In this document: piece by piece, positions 18,560 through 27,522 of the stretch
Layout: each line of letters begins with the position of its first letter
Position numbering within the stretch: position 1 is the stretch's first letter
Assembly: GCF_023148685.1 (NCBI RefSeq)
Contig: NZ_JAHXNL010000007.1
Span: 62,001-126,000, forward strand
Reading direction: 5' to 3'
DNA: 64,000 bases
Origin: Georgenia sp. EYE_87
Lineage (GTDB): Bacteria > Actinomycetota > Actinomycetes > Actinomycetales > Actinomycetaceae
Made by a program: the position numbers and the translations under genes
The notes under the pieces: generated by a model
Told to the model about the DNA's origin: nothing
The model's input: the letters and a program-made list of their open reading frames with translations, nothing else
Database searches by the model: none

Positions 18560-19993
18560 TCAGGGACCCGTCGCGGCGGCGGCGCGCCGGCTGGCGATCT
18601 CCGCGGTGATCTCGCGGAACTTGGCCTCGGTGAGCGGGTAGAAGAACATGACCGAGATCGACAGCAGGGCGAACCCGGCGATGATGCCCCCCGTCCAGAG
18701 CTGGATGTTCTCGGCCACCCCGGGCTCCTGGGGCTCGCTGGCCGAGGCCCGGGCCGCGCTGAAACCGGCCCAGGTGAGGGCGAAGCCACCGACGAACCCG
18801 CCGATCGCCTGGCCCATCTTGCGGGTGAAGGAGAACACCGCGTAGGTGGTCCCCTCGGTGCGGTTGCCGGTGCGCCACTCGCCGTACTCGACGGTGTCCG
18901 CCTCCAACGCCCAGGTGAGCGTGTTGGCGCCGTTGATACCCAGCCCCATGAGGAAGAACGCCACCGGCCCGAGCAGCGGCACCGACGACAGGGGCGAGAA
19001 CGCGAGCACGGCGGCGCCGACGATCACCGCGACACCGAAGATCACGAACCCGGAGCGCTTGCCGATGGTGCGCACGAGCGTCGGGATGAGCGGGCCGACG
19101 ACGAGGATGGCGATGGTCTGGGCCAGGATGTTCCAGGCGATGTACTGCGCGTTCTGCTGGACGTAGATGGCGATGTAGGAGCCCAGCGTGCTGAGCGCGG
19201 TCACGGCGGTGAGGAAGAGGACCGCCCCCAGGGAGAGCCACATCAGCGGCTTGTTGGTGGTCAAGGTCCGCAGGCTGTCCCTGAGGGAGACGGGCGTCGC
19301 CGGCCGGGCGACCTGCTCGCGCGTGCTGGAGACCAGGAACAGGTACAGGACCATGCCGATGACCACGAAGGCGGCCGTGGTGAGGAACAACGACCTCTGG
19401 AGCGCCACCGGGTTGTCCACGTTCGCCCGGATCTGCGGGGCGATGGCGAAGGCGAGGCCGAGGATGGCCAGTGCGGCACCGTACCCCCGGAAGACGGCGA
19501 GCCGAGAGCGCTCGACCGGGTCCTGGGTCAGGGCAGGCGCCATCGACCCGTAGGCGATGTTCACGAGGGTGTAGAACACCGAGCCCATCAGCAGGTAGGT
19601 GGCATACATGTAGGCGACCGCGGCGCCGCCGGAGATCTCGGGGAAGAACGTCCTCGCCGAGTAGATGGCCATGCTCGCCAGCAGCAGGGGCAGGGAGAAC
19701 CAGAGGATGAACGGGCGAAACTTGCCCAGCTTCCCGGGCCGCTTGGCGTCGACGAGACGTCCGGCGATGAGATCCGTGAAGGCGTCGACGAACCGCACGA
19801 CCAGGAACATCGTGCCGACCACGGCGCCCTCGATCCCGACGACGTTCGTGTAGTACAGAATCAGGAAGAACGACGCCATCGTGAAGGACAGGTTGTTCGC
19901 CGCGTCCCCTGCCGCGTACGCGAGGTAGTTGCGGACCGTGAGCTTCCTGGGGGCGACGATCCCGCCCGCCGCGGGTGACGCCGTGGTGTCCAT
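18560..19993 (-). CDS. uidB: Glycoside-pentoside-hexuronide:cation symporter (glucuronide carrier)
   Basis: A 477-residue MFS transporter of the GPH family (MelB/XylP/UidB). Family marks are NYLAYAAGDAANNLSFTMASF in TM1, the Asp-rich RFVDAFTDLIAGRLVDAKRPGKLGKFRPFILW loop after TM2, and 12 hydrophobic segments. Pairing directly upstream of uidA, as in E. coli, identifies it as the likely glucuronide importer. The ATG at 19993 follows CAGGAG. The kinase gene at 20037 lies 43 bases upstream and may share the transcript, though it is functionally unrelated. Confidence 0.9.
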   Translation of the reverse strand: MDTTASPAAGGIVAPRKLTVRNYLAYAAGDAANNLSFTMASFFLILYYTNVVGIEGAVVGTMFLVVRFVDAFTDLIAGRLVDAKRPGKLGKFRPFILWFSLPLLLASMAIYSARTFFPEISGGAAVAYMYATYLLMGSVFYTLVNIAYGSMAPALTQDPVERSRLAVFRGYGAALAILGLAFAIAPQIRANVDNPVALQRSLFLTTAAFVVIGMVLYLFLVSSTREQVARPATPVSLRDSLRTLTTNKPLMWLSLGAVLFLTAVTALSTLGSYIAIYVQQNAQYIAWNILAQTIAILVVGPLIPTLVRTIGKRSGFVIFGVAVIVGAAVLAFSPLSSVPLLGPVAFFLMGLGINGANTLTWALEADTVEYGEWRTGNRTEGTTYAVFSFTRKMGQAIGGFVGGFALTWAGFSAARASASEPQEPGVAENIQLWTGGIIAGFALLSISVMFFYPLTEAKFREITAEIASRRAAAATGP

Positions 19994-20036
19994 GCTCAGC
20001 TCCTGTCAGCTCGTCGCCCTTGACGAACGGGTCCGG

Positions 20037-20693
20037 TCAGGCCCGCCGGGGCCTGATGGCGTTGACGATGGCCTCCGCGGCGGCGTCGAGCGTGATCCTG
20101 CTCGTGTTGATGACGAGGTCGTAGCGGTCGGGGAGGCGGGGGTCCCAGCCGTAGAGCGCCTTGGACATCTCGGCCCGGACGTCGTCCTCCCGCTTCTGGC
20201 GCCGCGCCGCGCGCTCGACCGGGATGCCGGCCTCCTCCGCGGCCCGCCGGACGCGGTCCTCGACGGAGCCCGTGAGCAGGACGTTGAGCGTGTTGGGCCG
20301 GTCCCCGAGGATCACCGCGGCGTTGCGCCCGACGATGACGCCGCCCTCGTCCGCGTAGCCGCGCACGACCCGGTTGTTCTCCATGACGAGGTCGTACTTC
20401 TGCTGCTGGGTGGCGACGACGTCGCGGGTGTCGAAGCCGCCGTAGGCCCCGCCCATCGCCGAGTAGACGGTCGCCAGCACGGCGTTGCGCTGCAGAGTGG
20501 CGTCCTCGCCGGCCTCCAGCTCCTCGGAGCTGAAGGCCTGGCGGTGGAAGGGCAGGCCCAGCGCCTCGGCCACCTTCTGCCCCACGGCGGTCGCGCCCGC
20601 GCCGTAGAGCTCGAAGATCGTGACGACCGGTCTGTCGGACGCGGTACGGGCCGCGTGCCCCGCCGGATCTCCCACGGCTGCACGGTCGGACAT
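20037..20693 (-). CDS. Cytidylate kinase-like family protein
   Basis: A 218-residue P-loop kinase of the Cytidylate_kin2 type. After a non-conserved leader come VVTIFELYGAGATAVGQKVA (a modified Walker A in which the usual GSGG-type loop reads YGAGATAVG), VIVGRNAAVILGDRPNTLNV, then an Arg-rich lid (ERAARRQKREDDVRAEMSKA) and DRYDLVINTSRI. Such proteins are common stand-alone kinases of unknown substrate. The start follows GAGGAGGT. I am sure of the family but not of a CMP substrate. Confidence 0.8.
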   Translation of the reverse strand: MSDRAAVGDPAGHAARTASDRPVVTIFELYGAGATAVGQKVAEALGLPFHRQAFSSEELEAGEDATLQRNAVLATVYSAMGGAYGGFDTRDVVATQQQKYDLVMENNRVVRGYADEGGVIVGRNAAVILGDRPNTLNVLLTGSVEDRVRRAAEEAGIPVERAARRQKREDDVRAEMSKALYGWDPRLPDRYDLVINTSRITLDAAAEAIVNAIRPRRA

Positions 20694-20789
20694 CGCGACC
20701 TCCTCGTCGAAGTCTGCTGCACCCAGGGTAGCCACCCGGGGCGGGATGATGCGCGCCTGATTGCGGTGCACGGGCAGAGGGCTGACGCG

Positions 20790-20865
20790 GTCCCGGATGT
20801 CGAGGACGCCGCCCGGCGTCCGTGCCGAGCCCCGTCCCGGATGCCGACGACGCCGCCCGGCGTCC
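20790..20865. repeat. Two 32-bp direct repeats, each with a hairpin
   Basis: Two copies at 20790-20821 and 20834-20865 differ at 2 of 32 bases. Each ends in an inverted repeat GACGCC-GCCC-GGCGTC (7-bp stem with flanking G/C in the first copy). They lie between the divergent kinase genes, 5' of the uridine kinase-like gene. They could act in a leader transcript; no T-tract follows. Confidence 0.6.
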
Positions 20866-20961
20866 TCCACAGCGTGAGACGGTGTCGGAGTCGCCGGGGA
20901 AAGGCCCCCGGCGCGGTAGCGCCGCCGTCCACGAGGTTGCGGCACGACAGAGGAGAAGCGC

Positions 20962-21585
20962 ATGGAGCCGACACCCACTCCCCGCAGCGACGTCGTGGGC
21001 AGCCTCGCACGAGCGCTCGCGCAACGCGCCGGCGGCGGCATGGTCAGGGTGGCGATCGACGGGCCGGACGGTGCCGGCAAGACGACGTTCTCCCGCGACC
21101 TCGACGATGCGCTCCGGCCCCTGCTGGGCGACAGCGCCGAGGTGCGCCGGTTCAGCGCCGACCATCTGCTCATCCCGACCTCGCTCCGTCGCTCCGACAA
21201 GGCGGCCGACCCCCGATGGCTCTACGAGCACATCTACGACTGGGCGCGGATCCGGGAGATCGCGGCGGGCGCCCCCGAGTTCGACGCCCGCACGTCCGTC
21301 CTCCTCGTCGACGGCATGACGCTCCAGCGTCCGGAGCTGGCCGACCTGTGGGACGTGACGGTCTACCTCACCGTTCCCGAGGAGGTCACGGTCCAGCGCA
21401 TCGTTGCAGTCACCTCCACGCGCGACGAGCCCGACTCGGCGATCGAGGCGCTCTACACCGAGCGGTACCTGCCTGCCCAACGGACCTACGTCGACACGGT
21501 GGATCCCATGTCCCGGTCCGACATCGTCCTGGAGATGAGCGATCCCGAGCGGCCCACCGTCCTGCGCTGGAACCTGCCCCGGTAG
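20962..21585 (+). CDS. Uridine kinase-like P-loop protein
   Basis: A 207-residue nucleoside kinase-like protein. Walker A is GPDGAGKTTFS (residues about 36-46). The Asp-His of FSADHLLIP fits the uridine/phosphoribulokinase branch, with LVDGMTLQRPELADLWD as the later conserved segment and YLPAQRTYVD near the end. The ATG at 20962 follows AGGAGAAG. It is probably one of the actinobacterial UDK-like proteins of untested substrate. A perfect 7-bp stem hairpin lies 56 bases after the stop. Confidence 0.8.
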   Translation: MEPTPTPRSDVVGSLARALAQRAGGGMVRVAIDGPDGAGKTTFSRDLDDALRPLLGDSAEVRRFSADHLLIPTSLRRSDKAADPRWLYEHIYDWARIREIAAGAPEFDARTSVLLVDGMTLQRPELADLWDVTVYLTVPEEVTVQRIVAVTSTRDEPDSAIEALYTERYLPAQRTYVDTVDPMSRSDIVLEMSDPERPTVLRWNLPR

Positions 21586-21640
21586 TCGGCCGGGCTTACC
21601 AGACGACGGCGTGTACCACAAGGTCCAAACGGCCGCGACT

Positions 21641-21658
21641 TTCGCCTCAGCAGGCGAA
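21641..21658. terminator. Perfect 7-bp inverted repeat downstream of the kinase gene
   Basis: TTCGCCT-cagc-AGGCGAA is a perfect stem with a 4-base loop, between the kinase-like gene and the envelope operon. It may terminate the first transcript or be an operator for the operon; there is no T-run. Confidence 0.45.
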
Positions 21659-21729
21659 CTTGCGTGACGTGACCCACGATGAGTCCGAGCGCTCCATCAG
21701 GACCGGACCGTACGAGAAGAGGACACGCC

Positions 21730-22593
21730 ATGACGCAAGGACCGACCCCACCCACTGGTTCCGTCGGGAACCCGTTGGGCGAGCCCGTACCCACGACGTC
21801 GGGAACGACCGGCTACTCCGACACCTCGGGCACGTCGTCCACCAAGGACGCGGCCAAGCAGGAGGCCTCCCACCTGGCGCACACCGCCGGACAGGACGCC
21901 CAGCAGGTCAAGGAGACCGCCAAGGAGACGGCGAAGGAGACCGTGGCCGAGGCCAAGGGGCAGGCCCGGTACGCGGTGGCCGAGGCCAAGTACCAGGCGC
22001 GGGACCTGTTCGACCAGACCCGCCGTGAGATGACCGACCAGTCGAGCCAGCAGCAGCACCGGCTGGCCGGCGGCCTGCGCTCGTTCTCCGGAGAGCTCGA
22101 CTCCCTGGCCTCCGGCACACCGCAGGAGGGCCTGGCGGCCGACCTCGCCCGGCAGGCCTCGTCCTACGCCGACAGGGTCGGGCGTTGGCTCGACGAGCGC
22201 GAGCCTGCCGACGTGCTCGACGAGGTGAGCCGCTACGCCCGCCGTCACCCCGGCACCTTCATCGCGATCGCGGCGGGCCTGGGCCTGCTCGCCGGCCGCG
22301 TGGCCCGCAGCCTGAAGGACGAGTCCGCCGAGGACACCGGCACGGCCCGCGGCGCCTACGCGCCGCCGTCGTACCCGCCGGTCTCGACCTACCCGCCCGC
22401 ACCGGCCCCGGACTACGGCACGGAGTACCAGGCCGGGTACGGCACGCCCACGACCGGCACCACGGGGGTCGCGGGCGGCGCCTACGGCGCCCAGCCCGGC
22501 ACCTCCGCCACGGGCGCGCAGGGCGGTGTCTACGGCACCGAGCCCGGCACCTACAGCACCGGCGAGACGTTCGGCACGGGTGAGCAGCGATGA
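21730..22593 (+). CDS. Helical envelope-stress-type protein with Gly/Tyr-rich tail
   Basis: A 287-residue protein. Residues about 40-110 form a long amphipathic helix with repeated Ala-Lys-Glu units (KETAKETAKETVAEAKGQAR), LEA-like in style. A middle helical region ends in one membrane segment (TFIAIAAGLGLLAGRVA), followed by a low-complexity Gly/Thr/Tyr/Pro tail. It heads a three-gene set with 4-base overlaps. Such clusters (helical protein, holin-like protein, DUF3618) are common in actinobacteria; a role in membrane organisation or stress is inferred only. The ATG at 21730 follows GAAGAGGA. Confidence 0.7.
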   Translation: MTQGPTPPTGSVGNPLGEPVPTTSGTTGYSDTSGTSSTKDAAKQEASHLAHTAGQDAQQVKETAKETAKETVAEAKGQARYAVAEAKYQARDLFDQTRREMTDQSSQQQHRLAGGLRSFSGELDSLASGTPQEGLAADLARQASSYADRVGRWLDEREPADVLDEVSRYARRHPGTFIAIAAGLGLLAGRVARSLKDESAEDTGTARGAYAPPSYPPVSTYPPAPAPDYGTEYQAGYGTPTTGTTGVAGGAYGAQPGTSATGAQGGVYGTEPGTYSTGETFGTGEQR

Positions 22594-23024
22594 GCACCCC
22601 GATCGAGCCCGGGCGGACTGAACCGCCGCCGCAGGCGTCGGTCGGTGAGCTCTTCGGCGAGATCTCCAAGGATCTCTCGACGCTGATCCGCCAGGAGATC
22701 GCCCTGGCGAAGGCGGAGACCACCGAATCGGCGAAGAAGGCCGGTGCCGGGGCCGGGATGTTCGGCGGCGCGGGCGTCGCCGGGCACTTCGTGCTCCTCT
22801 TCCTCTCGCTCGCCCTGTGGTGGGCGCTGGGAGGGCTGCTCGGTGGCGAGGGCCTGCCCGCACTGGGCTGGTCCGGCCTCATCGTGGCCGTGCTGTGGGC
22901 GATCGTGGCGGCCGTGCTCGCCGCGATGGGCAGGAACAAGATGAAGCAGGTCCGCGGCGTGCCCCAGACCGCGGAGACCGTCAAGAAGATTCCGGACGCT
23001 CTCAAGGGAGAGGACAGGCCATGA
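22590..23024 (+). CDS. Phage holin family/Actinobacterial holin-X-like membrane protein
   Basis: A 144-residue protein with the Phage_holin_3_6 layout: an amphipathic N-terminal segment (GELFGEISKDLSTLIRQEIALAKAE) and two transmembrane helices separated by a short Gly-rich turn, then a basic tail. Despite the family name these are chromosomal envelope proteins; nothing phage-like surrounds it. The ATG overlaps the previous stop by 4 bases (ATGA) and its own stop overlaps the next ATG. Confidence 0.85.
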   Translation: MSTPIEPGRTEPPPQASVGELFGEISKDLSTLIRQEIALAKAETTESAKKAGAGAGMFGGAGVAGHFVLLFLSLALWWALGGLLGGEGLPALGWSGLIVAVLWAIVAAVLAAMGRNKMKQVRGVPQTAETVKKIPDALKGEDRP

Positions 23025-23719
23025 CCACGAGCAGCAACGACCCTGACCAGATTCGCGCCGACATCGAGCGCACCCGCGCCGAGCTCAGCGACGACGTGGA
23101 CGCGCTCACCGAGAAGGTCAGCCCGTCCCGCGTCGCGGAGCGGCAGACCCAGAAGGTCAAGGACGCCGTCGGCGGCGTCAAGGACAAGGTCTTCGGCGCC
23201 GCCGACGACGCCCGCGGCTCCGTCGGCGACAAGGCCGGATCCGTCCGGGAAGGAGCCGGATCGGTGAAGGAGAGTGCCATGGGAGCCCCGCACCAGGTCA
23301 AGCGCAAGGCTGAGGGCAACCCCCTCGCCGCCGGTCTCGTCGCCTTCGGCCTCGGCCTGCTCGCCTCCTCCCTGATCCCGTCCACGCGCAAGGAGCGCGA
23401 GGTCGTGGCCCAGGCGAAGGAGAGCGACGCCCTGCAGGGCGTCGCCGAGGGGGCGAAGGGGCTGGGCCAGGAGATGGCCGACCACCTGCGCGAGCCGGCC
23501 CGCGAGGCGGCTGAGCAGGTGAAGGTCACCGCCACCGAGGGTGCCGAGCAGGTGAAGGACACCGCGGCCAGCGGCGCCCAGGACGTCAAGGCCGAGGCGC
23601 GTGGCGCGGCCGAGGACGTCAAGGGCGAGGCCCAGGCCTCCAAGGACCGGGTCCAGGGCCCCGGCACCGGCTCGGGCACCGGCACGGACTACCCGCCCAC
23701 CACGGGCGCCGGGTACTGA
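23021..23719 (+). CDS. DUF3618 domain protein
   Basis: A 232-residue protein starting with the DUF3618 signature (QIRADIERTRAELSDDVDAL), followed by helical repeats (VKDAVGGVKDKV, EGAGSVKESA), one membrane segment (PLAAGLVAFGLGLLASSLIP), and a second LEA-like helical tract. It is the third gene of the envelope operon, with ATGA overlap. The family is restricted mainly to actinobacteria and proteobacteria and has no proven function. Confidence 0.88.
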   Translation: MTTSSNDPDQIRADIERTRAELSDDVDALTEKVSPSRVAERQTQKVKDAVGGVKDKVFGAADDARGSVGDKAGSVREGAGSVKESAMGAPHQVKRKAEGNPLAAGLVAFGLGLLASSLIPSTRKEREVVAQAKESDALQGVAEGAKGLGQEMADHLREPAREAAEQVKVTATEGAEQVKDTAASGAQDVKAEARGAAEDVKGEAQASKDRVQGPGTGSGTGTDYPPTTGAGY

Positions 23720-23735
23720 CCCCACGGGGCGCGCG

Positions 23736-24452
23736 GTGTCCGGCCGGTCGCCCGACCGACAGGTCGAGCACCCGCTGAGCCTCCAGCGCTGGGAGGACCT
23801 GACCTTCCTGCACTGGGCCGTCCCGCCCGCCACCGTTCAGGCAGCGCTCCCGCCAGGCCTGGCCGTCGACACCTTCGACGGCCAGGCCTGGCTCGGTGTC
23901 ACGCCCTTCCGCGTGCACGCCCGGCCCGCGCACGGGCCGGCACTGCCCAGGCTGTCCACGTTCGTCGAGGTCAACCTCCGCACCTACGTCCGGGGGCCCG
24001 ACGGCGGGGACGGGATCTGGTTCTTCTCCCTCGAGTGCCCGCGCCTCCCGGTCGTGCTCGCCCTGCGCGCCGCAGGGGTCCCCTACGTCCGGGCCGAGGC
24101 CGAGGTCCACACCGCGCCGGGACACCTCCACTACCGCACCCGTCGGCCCGGGAGCGGGGTGGGCATGCACGCGAGCGTCGAGACCGGCGGCCCGCTCGAG
24201 CCGGACCCGCTCACCGACTTCCTCACGGGGCGCTGGTCGGCCTACGTCCGCCGTTTCGGCCGGCTCTGGCGGTTCGACGTCGAGCACGAACCGTGGCCGC
24301 TCCGGACGGCCCGGGCGCGCACCGCCGTCGCCGGTCTGGTGACGGCCGCGGGGCTGCCCGCGGTGACCGGGGAGCCCCTCGCCCACTACTCGCCGGGGGT
24401 CCGTTCGCGGGTCGGTCGGCCTGTGCACGTAAGCGCGAGCAGGAGGGCCTGA
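23736..24452 (+). CDS. DUF2071 (YqjF-like) protein
   Basis: A 238-residue YqjF/DUF2071 protein. Core motifs are LTFLHWAVPPATVQAALPPGL, FDGQAWLGVTPFRV and the TFVEVNLRTYV segment. The fold is an acetoacetate decarboxylase-like beta barrel, but activity is unknown. I take the GTG at 23736, 17 bases after DUF3618; upstream in-frame sequence is an out-of-frame copy of the DUF3618 tail. The ribosome site is weak. Confidence 0.82.
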   Translation: MSGRSPDRQVEHPLSLQRWEDLTFLHWAVPPATVQAALPPGLAVDTFDGQAWLGVTPFRVHARPAHGPALPRLSTFVEVNLRTYVRGPDGGDGIWFFSLECPRLPVVLALRAAGVPYVRAEAEVHTAPGHLHYRTRRPGSGVGMHASVETGGPLEPDPLTDFLTGRWSAYVRRFGRLWRFDVEHEPWPLRTARARTAVAGLVTAAGLPAVTGEPLAHYSPGVRSRVGRPVHVSASRRA

Positions 24453-24567
24453 CGGTCCCCCACGCTGCGGCGCTCCCGCGCCGGGCACTCAGCTGTCGAG
24501 CGCCCCGAGGGACGCCTGCCCGGCCGAGCGCGGGCGGGGCGCCGGCGGTTGTCGGCACAATGGGGCG

Positions 24568-25785
24568 ATGCGAGAACGACGCTGGCAGGACGTCGCGCGG
24601 GCCACCGGCCTTGTCAGGGCCGACGGCACCGTCGCCGCCACGATCTTCGCCGAGATGTCCGCGCTCGCGACCCGCACCGGCGCGGTCAACCTCGGCCAGG
24701 GCTTCCCCGACGTCGACGGGCCCGCCCACGTCCGGGACGCGGCCGTCGCCGCCGTCCTCGAGGGCCACAACCAGTACCCGCCCGGCCCCGGCGTCCCCGC
24801 GCTCCGAGAGGCCGTCGCCGCCCACCAGCGCCGTCACTACGGCCTCGTCGTCGACCCCGAGACGGAGGTGCTCGTCACCGCGGGGGCCACCGAGGCGATC
24901 ACCGCCGCCGTCCTGGCCCTGGCCGGACCGGGCGACGAGGTGCTCACCCTCGAGCCGTTCTACGACTCCTACGCCGCCACCGTCGCGCTCGCCGGGGCCA
25001 CCCACCGCACGATCCCGCTGCGCCCTCGCCCCGACGGGTTCCACCTCGACCGCGACGACGTCGCCGCCGCCTTCACCGACCGCACCCGCCTGGTCCTGGT
25101 CAACTCCCCCCACAACCCCACGGGCACCGTGCTCACCCGCGAGGAGCTCACCCTGCTCGGCGAGCACGCCCGCGCCCGCGACGCGCTCGTCGTCACCGAC
25201 GAGGTCTACGAGCACCTCACCTACGGGGCCGAGCACGCCCCCATGGCCACGCTGCCCGGCATGGCCGAGCGCACCCTGACGATCTCCTCGGCGGGCAAGA
25301 CGTTGTCCTTCACCGGCTGGAAGGTCGGGTGGGTCCACGGCCCCGCGGAGCTCGTCACCGCCGTGCGCACGGTCAAGCAGTTCCTCACGTACGTGGCCTC
25401 CGGCCCCTTCCAGCACGCCGTCGCCACCGCCCTCGCGGACGAGGACGGCCGCACCGCCGCCTACGTCACCGGGCTCGCCGACTCGCTGCGGCAGCGCCGC
25501 GACACCCTGGTGGACGCCCTCACCGCGGCCGGGTTCACCCCGTCGGTGCCCCGCGGGACCTACTTCGTCGTGGCCGACGGCGCCGGGCTGGGCTACGCGG
25601 ACGCGGCCGAGCTGTGCCGCGACCTGCCGGCTCGTGCGGGGGTGGTGGCCATCCCCGTCTCCGCCTTCTGCACGCCCGGCGGCCCGGTGGCGCAGGAGCT
25701 CGCGTCGTGGGTGCGGTTCACGTACGTGAAGTCGCCGGACGTCCTGGCGCGCGCCGCGGCGGGGCTGCGCCGGCTCCGCGATTGA
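24568..25785 (+). CDS. Class I/II PLP-dependent aminotransferase (DapC/kynurenine aminotransferase-like)
   Basis: A 405-residue fold-type I aminotransferase. Key features: NLGQGFPDVDGP, NQYPPGPGVPALREAVA, the TAGATEAI PLP-phosphate region, NSPHNPTGTVL with the Asn that contacts PLP, DEVYEHLTY, and SSAGKTLSFTGWKVGW with the Schiff-base Lys at residue 244; the substrate carboxylate Arg is in SWVRFTY. It fits the group often annotated as N-succinyldiaminopimelate or methionine/kynurenine aminotransferase. CACAAT lies 6 bases before the ATG without a ribosome site. The 3' end is repeated downstream. Confidence 0.9.
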   Translation: MRERRWQDVARATGLVRADGTVAATIFAEMSALATRTGAVNLGQGFPDVDGPAHVRDAAVAAVLEGHNQYPPGPGVPALREAVAAHQRRHYGLVVDPETEVLVTAGATEAITAAVLALAGPGDEVLTLEPFYDSYAATVALAGATHRTIPLRPRPDGFHLDRDDVAAAFTDRTRLVLVNSPHNPTGTVLTREELTLLGEHARARDALVVTDEVYEHLTYGAEHAPMATLPGMAERTLTISSAGKTLSFTGWKVGWVHGPAELVTAVRTVKQFLTYVASGPFQHAVATALADEDGRTAAYVTGLADSLRQRRDTLVDALTAAGFTPSVPRGTYFVVADGAGLGYADAAELCRDLPARAGVVAIPVSAFCTPGGPVAQELASWVRFTYVKSPDVLARAAAGLRRLRD

Positions 25786-25867
25786 GCGGCGCCGCAGCGG
25801 GGCTGCGCCAGCTCCGCGGCCGAGCTGCGCCGGCTCCGCGGCCGAGCTGCGCCGGCTCCGCGGCCGA
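25764..25867 (+). repeat. 22-bp tandem repeats derived from the aminotransferase 3' end
   Basis: Three contiguous 22-bp units (25802-25823, 25824-25845, 25846-25867) nearly match each other, and their first 17 bases also match 25764-25780, the last sense codons of the aminotransferase. The array continues past the stop codon at 25783-25785. The rest of the interval to 26033 shows only the ribosome site of the next gene. Confidence 0.85.
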
Positions 25868-26033
25868 GCGTGGCGCAGTTCCGCTCGGGCGCTCTCGGGG
25901 TGCTTGCCCGGAGGTCCGCTCGGGCCCTCTTCACCCTTCCCGATCGCGCGACGGCGGAGTAGACCTGAGGGTCCGAGCGGGTCCGCGGCGCGGCGACCGG
26001 GCTCCGGGCCCCAGGGACACACGGAGGTGTGCG

Positions 26034-26438
26034 GTGCGGGACTTCAGCAAGCAGACGTGGGTGCGGGAGACGGTCCAGGCCTCGCCCATGACACGGATGC
26101 AGAAATCGCGGGGACCTGCGCCCCGCGGGCCGGCCTTCCGGAAGCAGGCCGCGCACGGGCCGGGACAGCTGCACCCGACGGTGAGCGGGCCGCACGCGAT
26201 GCCGGCGCTCGCGATCGGGGGGTTCGCGACGGGCGCGCGGAGCATCGCCGCCGCCAGCCTCCTCGCGACGGCGATGGGGGCGACGGCCCTGGGCGTCGTC
26301 GCGGTCTGGCGGCTGAAGGTGAGCAAGGCGGTCATCAACCAGCTCCGGATCCGCGAGCTGGAGGTCGACGAGCTCACCGTGCGCAGGCTCAACGTCGTCG
26401 AGAGCGCCTCACCGGCGACCGAGCAGCCCGGCATCTGA
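26034..26438 (+). CDS. Small membrane protein of unknown function
   Basis: A 134-residue protein starting at a GTG with a good GGAGGT 5 bases upstream. The N-terminal 60 residues are basic (VRETVQASPMTRMQKSRG), then a hydrophobic region (ASLLATAMGATALGVVAVW) forms one helix, then a regular alternating stretch (LRIRELEVDELTVRRLNVVE) that looks like beta strands or a short LxV repeat. I do not recognise the family. Its stop is 10 bases from the convergent ATPase gene end. Confidence 0.6.
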   Translation: MRDFSKQTWVRETVQASPMTRMQKSRGPAPRGPAFRKQAAHGPGQLHPTVSGPHAMPALAIGGFATGARSIAAASLLATAMGATALGVVAVWRLKVSKAVINQLRIRELEVDELTVRRLNVVESASPATEQPGI

Positions 26439-26448
26439 CCTCGCCGCC

Positions 26449-27441
26449 TCAGCCCCCGTCGGTCTGCACGGCCCGCCGGAGGGCGGCGTGCAGCCCGGCC
26501 GGGCCGAGCGTGCCCACGGCCGCCCCGCCGTCGTCCGTCACGCCCACCACGCCGTCGGGGCTCGCCGCGAGGGCGGAGAACGCCGCCTCGAGGGGCTCCC
26601 CGAGGCGGACGACGACGGCCCGGTCGGCCCGGCCCGGCTCGACGTCGGCGCGCGCCAGCCGCGCGACCCGGAGCAGCTTGACGGCGCGCGCGTCCCCGAC
26701 GAACCGCTCGACGAACGGGTTGGCCGGGCGCGAGAGCACCGCCGCGGGCGGCGCGAGCTGCTCGAGCCGGCCGCCCTGGCTGAGGACGGCGACCCGGTCG
26801 CCGAGCAGGAAGGCCTCGTCGATGTCGTGGGTGACCATGAGGACGGTGGTGCCCAGCTCGTCGTGGATGCGGCGGAACTCGGTCTGCAGGGACCGCCGTC
26901 CCTCGGGGTCGACGGCGCCGAACGGCTCGTCCATGAGCATCACCTTCGGGTGCGTGGCCAGCGCGCGCGCCACCCCCACGCGCTGCCGCTGACCGCCCGA
27001 GAGCTCGTGCGGGTAGCGCGGGCCGTGCACGGCGGGGTCGAGGCGCACCAGCGTCAGCAGCTCCTCGACCCGCTCGCGGGTGCGCCGCCGGTCCCACCCG
27101 AGCAGGCCCGGCACGGTGGCCACGTTCTGCGCGACCGTGCGGTGCGGGAAGAGCCCGACGTCCTGGATGACGTAGCCGATGCCGCGTCGCAGTCGCGCGG
27201 CGTCGACCCGGGCGACGTCCTCGCCCTCGAGCAGCACCCGCCCGCTGGTCGGCTCGACCAGGCGGTTGACCATGCGCAGCAGGGTGGACTTGCCCGAGCC
27301 CGACGGCCCGACGAGCGTCAGCAGCTCGTGCGCCGCCACGTCGAGGTCGAGGTGGTCGACGGCGACCGTGCCGTCGGAATAGGTCATCCCCACGCCGTCG
27401 AAGCGGATCAGCGCCACGTTCGGGGTCTCGGTCTCCGGCAC
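26449..27441 (-). CDS. Osmoprotectant/glycine betaine ABC transporter ATPase (OpuCA/ProV-like)
   Basis: A 330-residue ATPase with Walker [11 protein letters not shown]-loop [10 protein letters not shown], signature [15 protein letters not shown], Walker [13 protein letters not shown] and switch THDIDEAF. The loop [21 protein letters not shown] is typical of quaternary-amine importers. The C-terminus holds about one CBS-like module, less than the pair in OpuCA (about 380 residues). It is on the opposite strand from the two permeases and binding protein that should complete the importer. The GTG at 27441 has GGAGG immediately adjacent, so a start at a later GTG (VALIRFDG) is possible. Confidence 0.85.
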   Translation of the reverse strand: MPETETPNVALIRFDGVGMTYSDGTVAVDHLDLDVAAHELLTLVGPSGSGKSTLLRMVNRLVEPTSGRVLLEGEDVARVDAARLRRGIGYVIQDVGLFPHRTVAQNVATVPGLLGWDRRRTRERVEELLTLVRLDPAVHGPRYPHELSGGQRQRVGVARALATHPKVMLMDEPFGAVDPEGRRSLQTEFRRIHDELGTTVLMVTHDIDEAFLLGDRVAVLSQGGRLEQLAPPAAVLSRPANPFVERFVGDARAVKLLRVARLARADVEPGRADRAVVVRLGEPLEAAFSALAASPDGVVGVTDDGGAAVGTLGPAGLHAALRRAVQTDGG

Positions 27442-27522
27442 CCTCCGACGGTACCGGGCGGCGGACGGATCGGCGCCGCACCGCGAGGACCTGCCACGAT
27501 GCCGGGCGACGGGAGGAGGCGC

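Noticed and set aside
18533-19978. Long plus-strand frame opposite the glucuronide carrier
   Set aside because: It is a Glu/Arg/Gly/His-rich shadow of uidB; no domain or ribosome site.
22590-23024. Holin annotation as evidence for a prophage
   Set aside because: The family is a normal actinobacterial envelope protein; no integrase, terminase, capsid or lysis genes are nearby.
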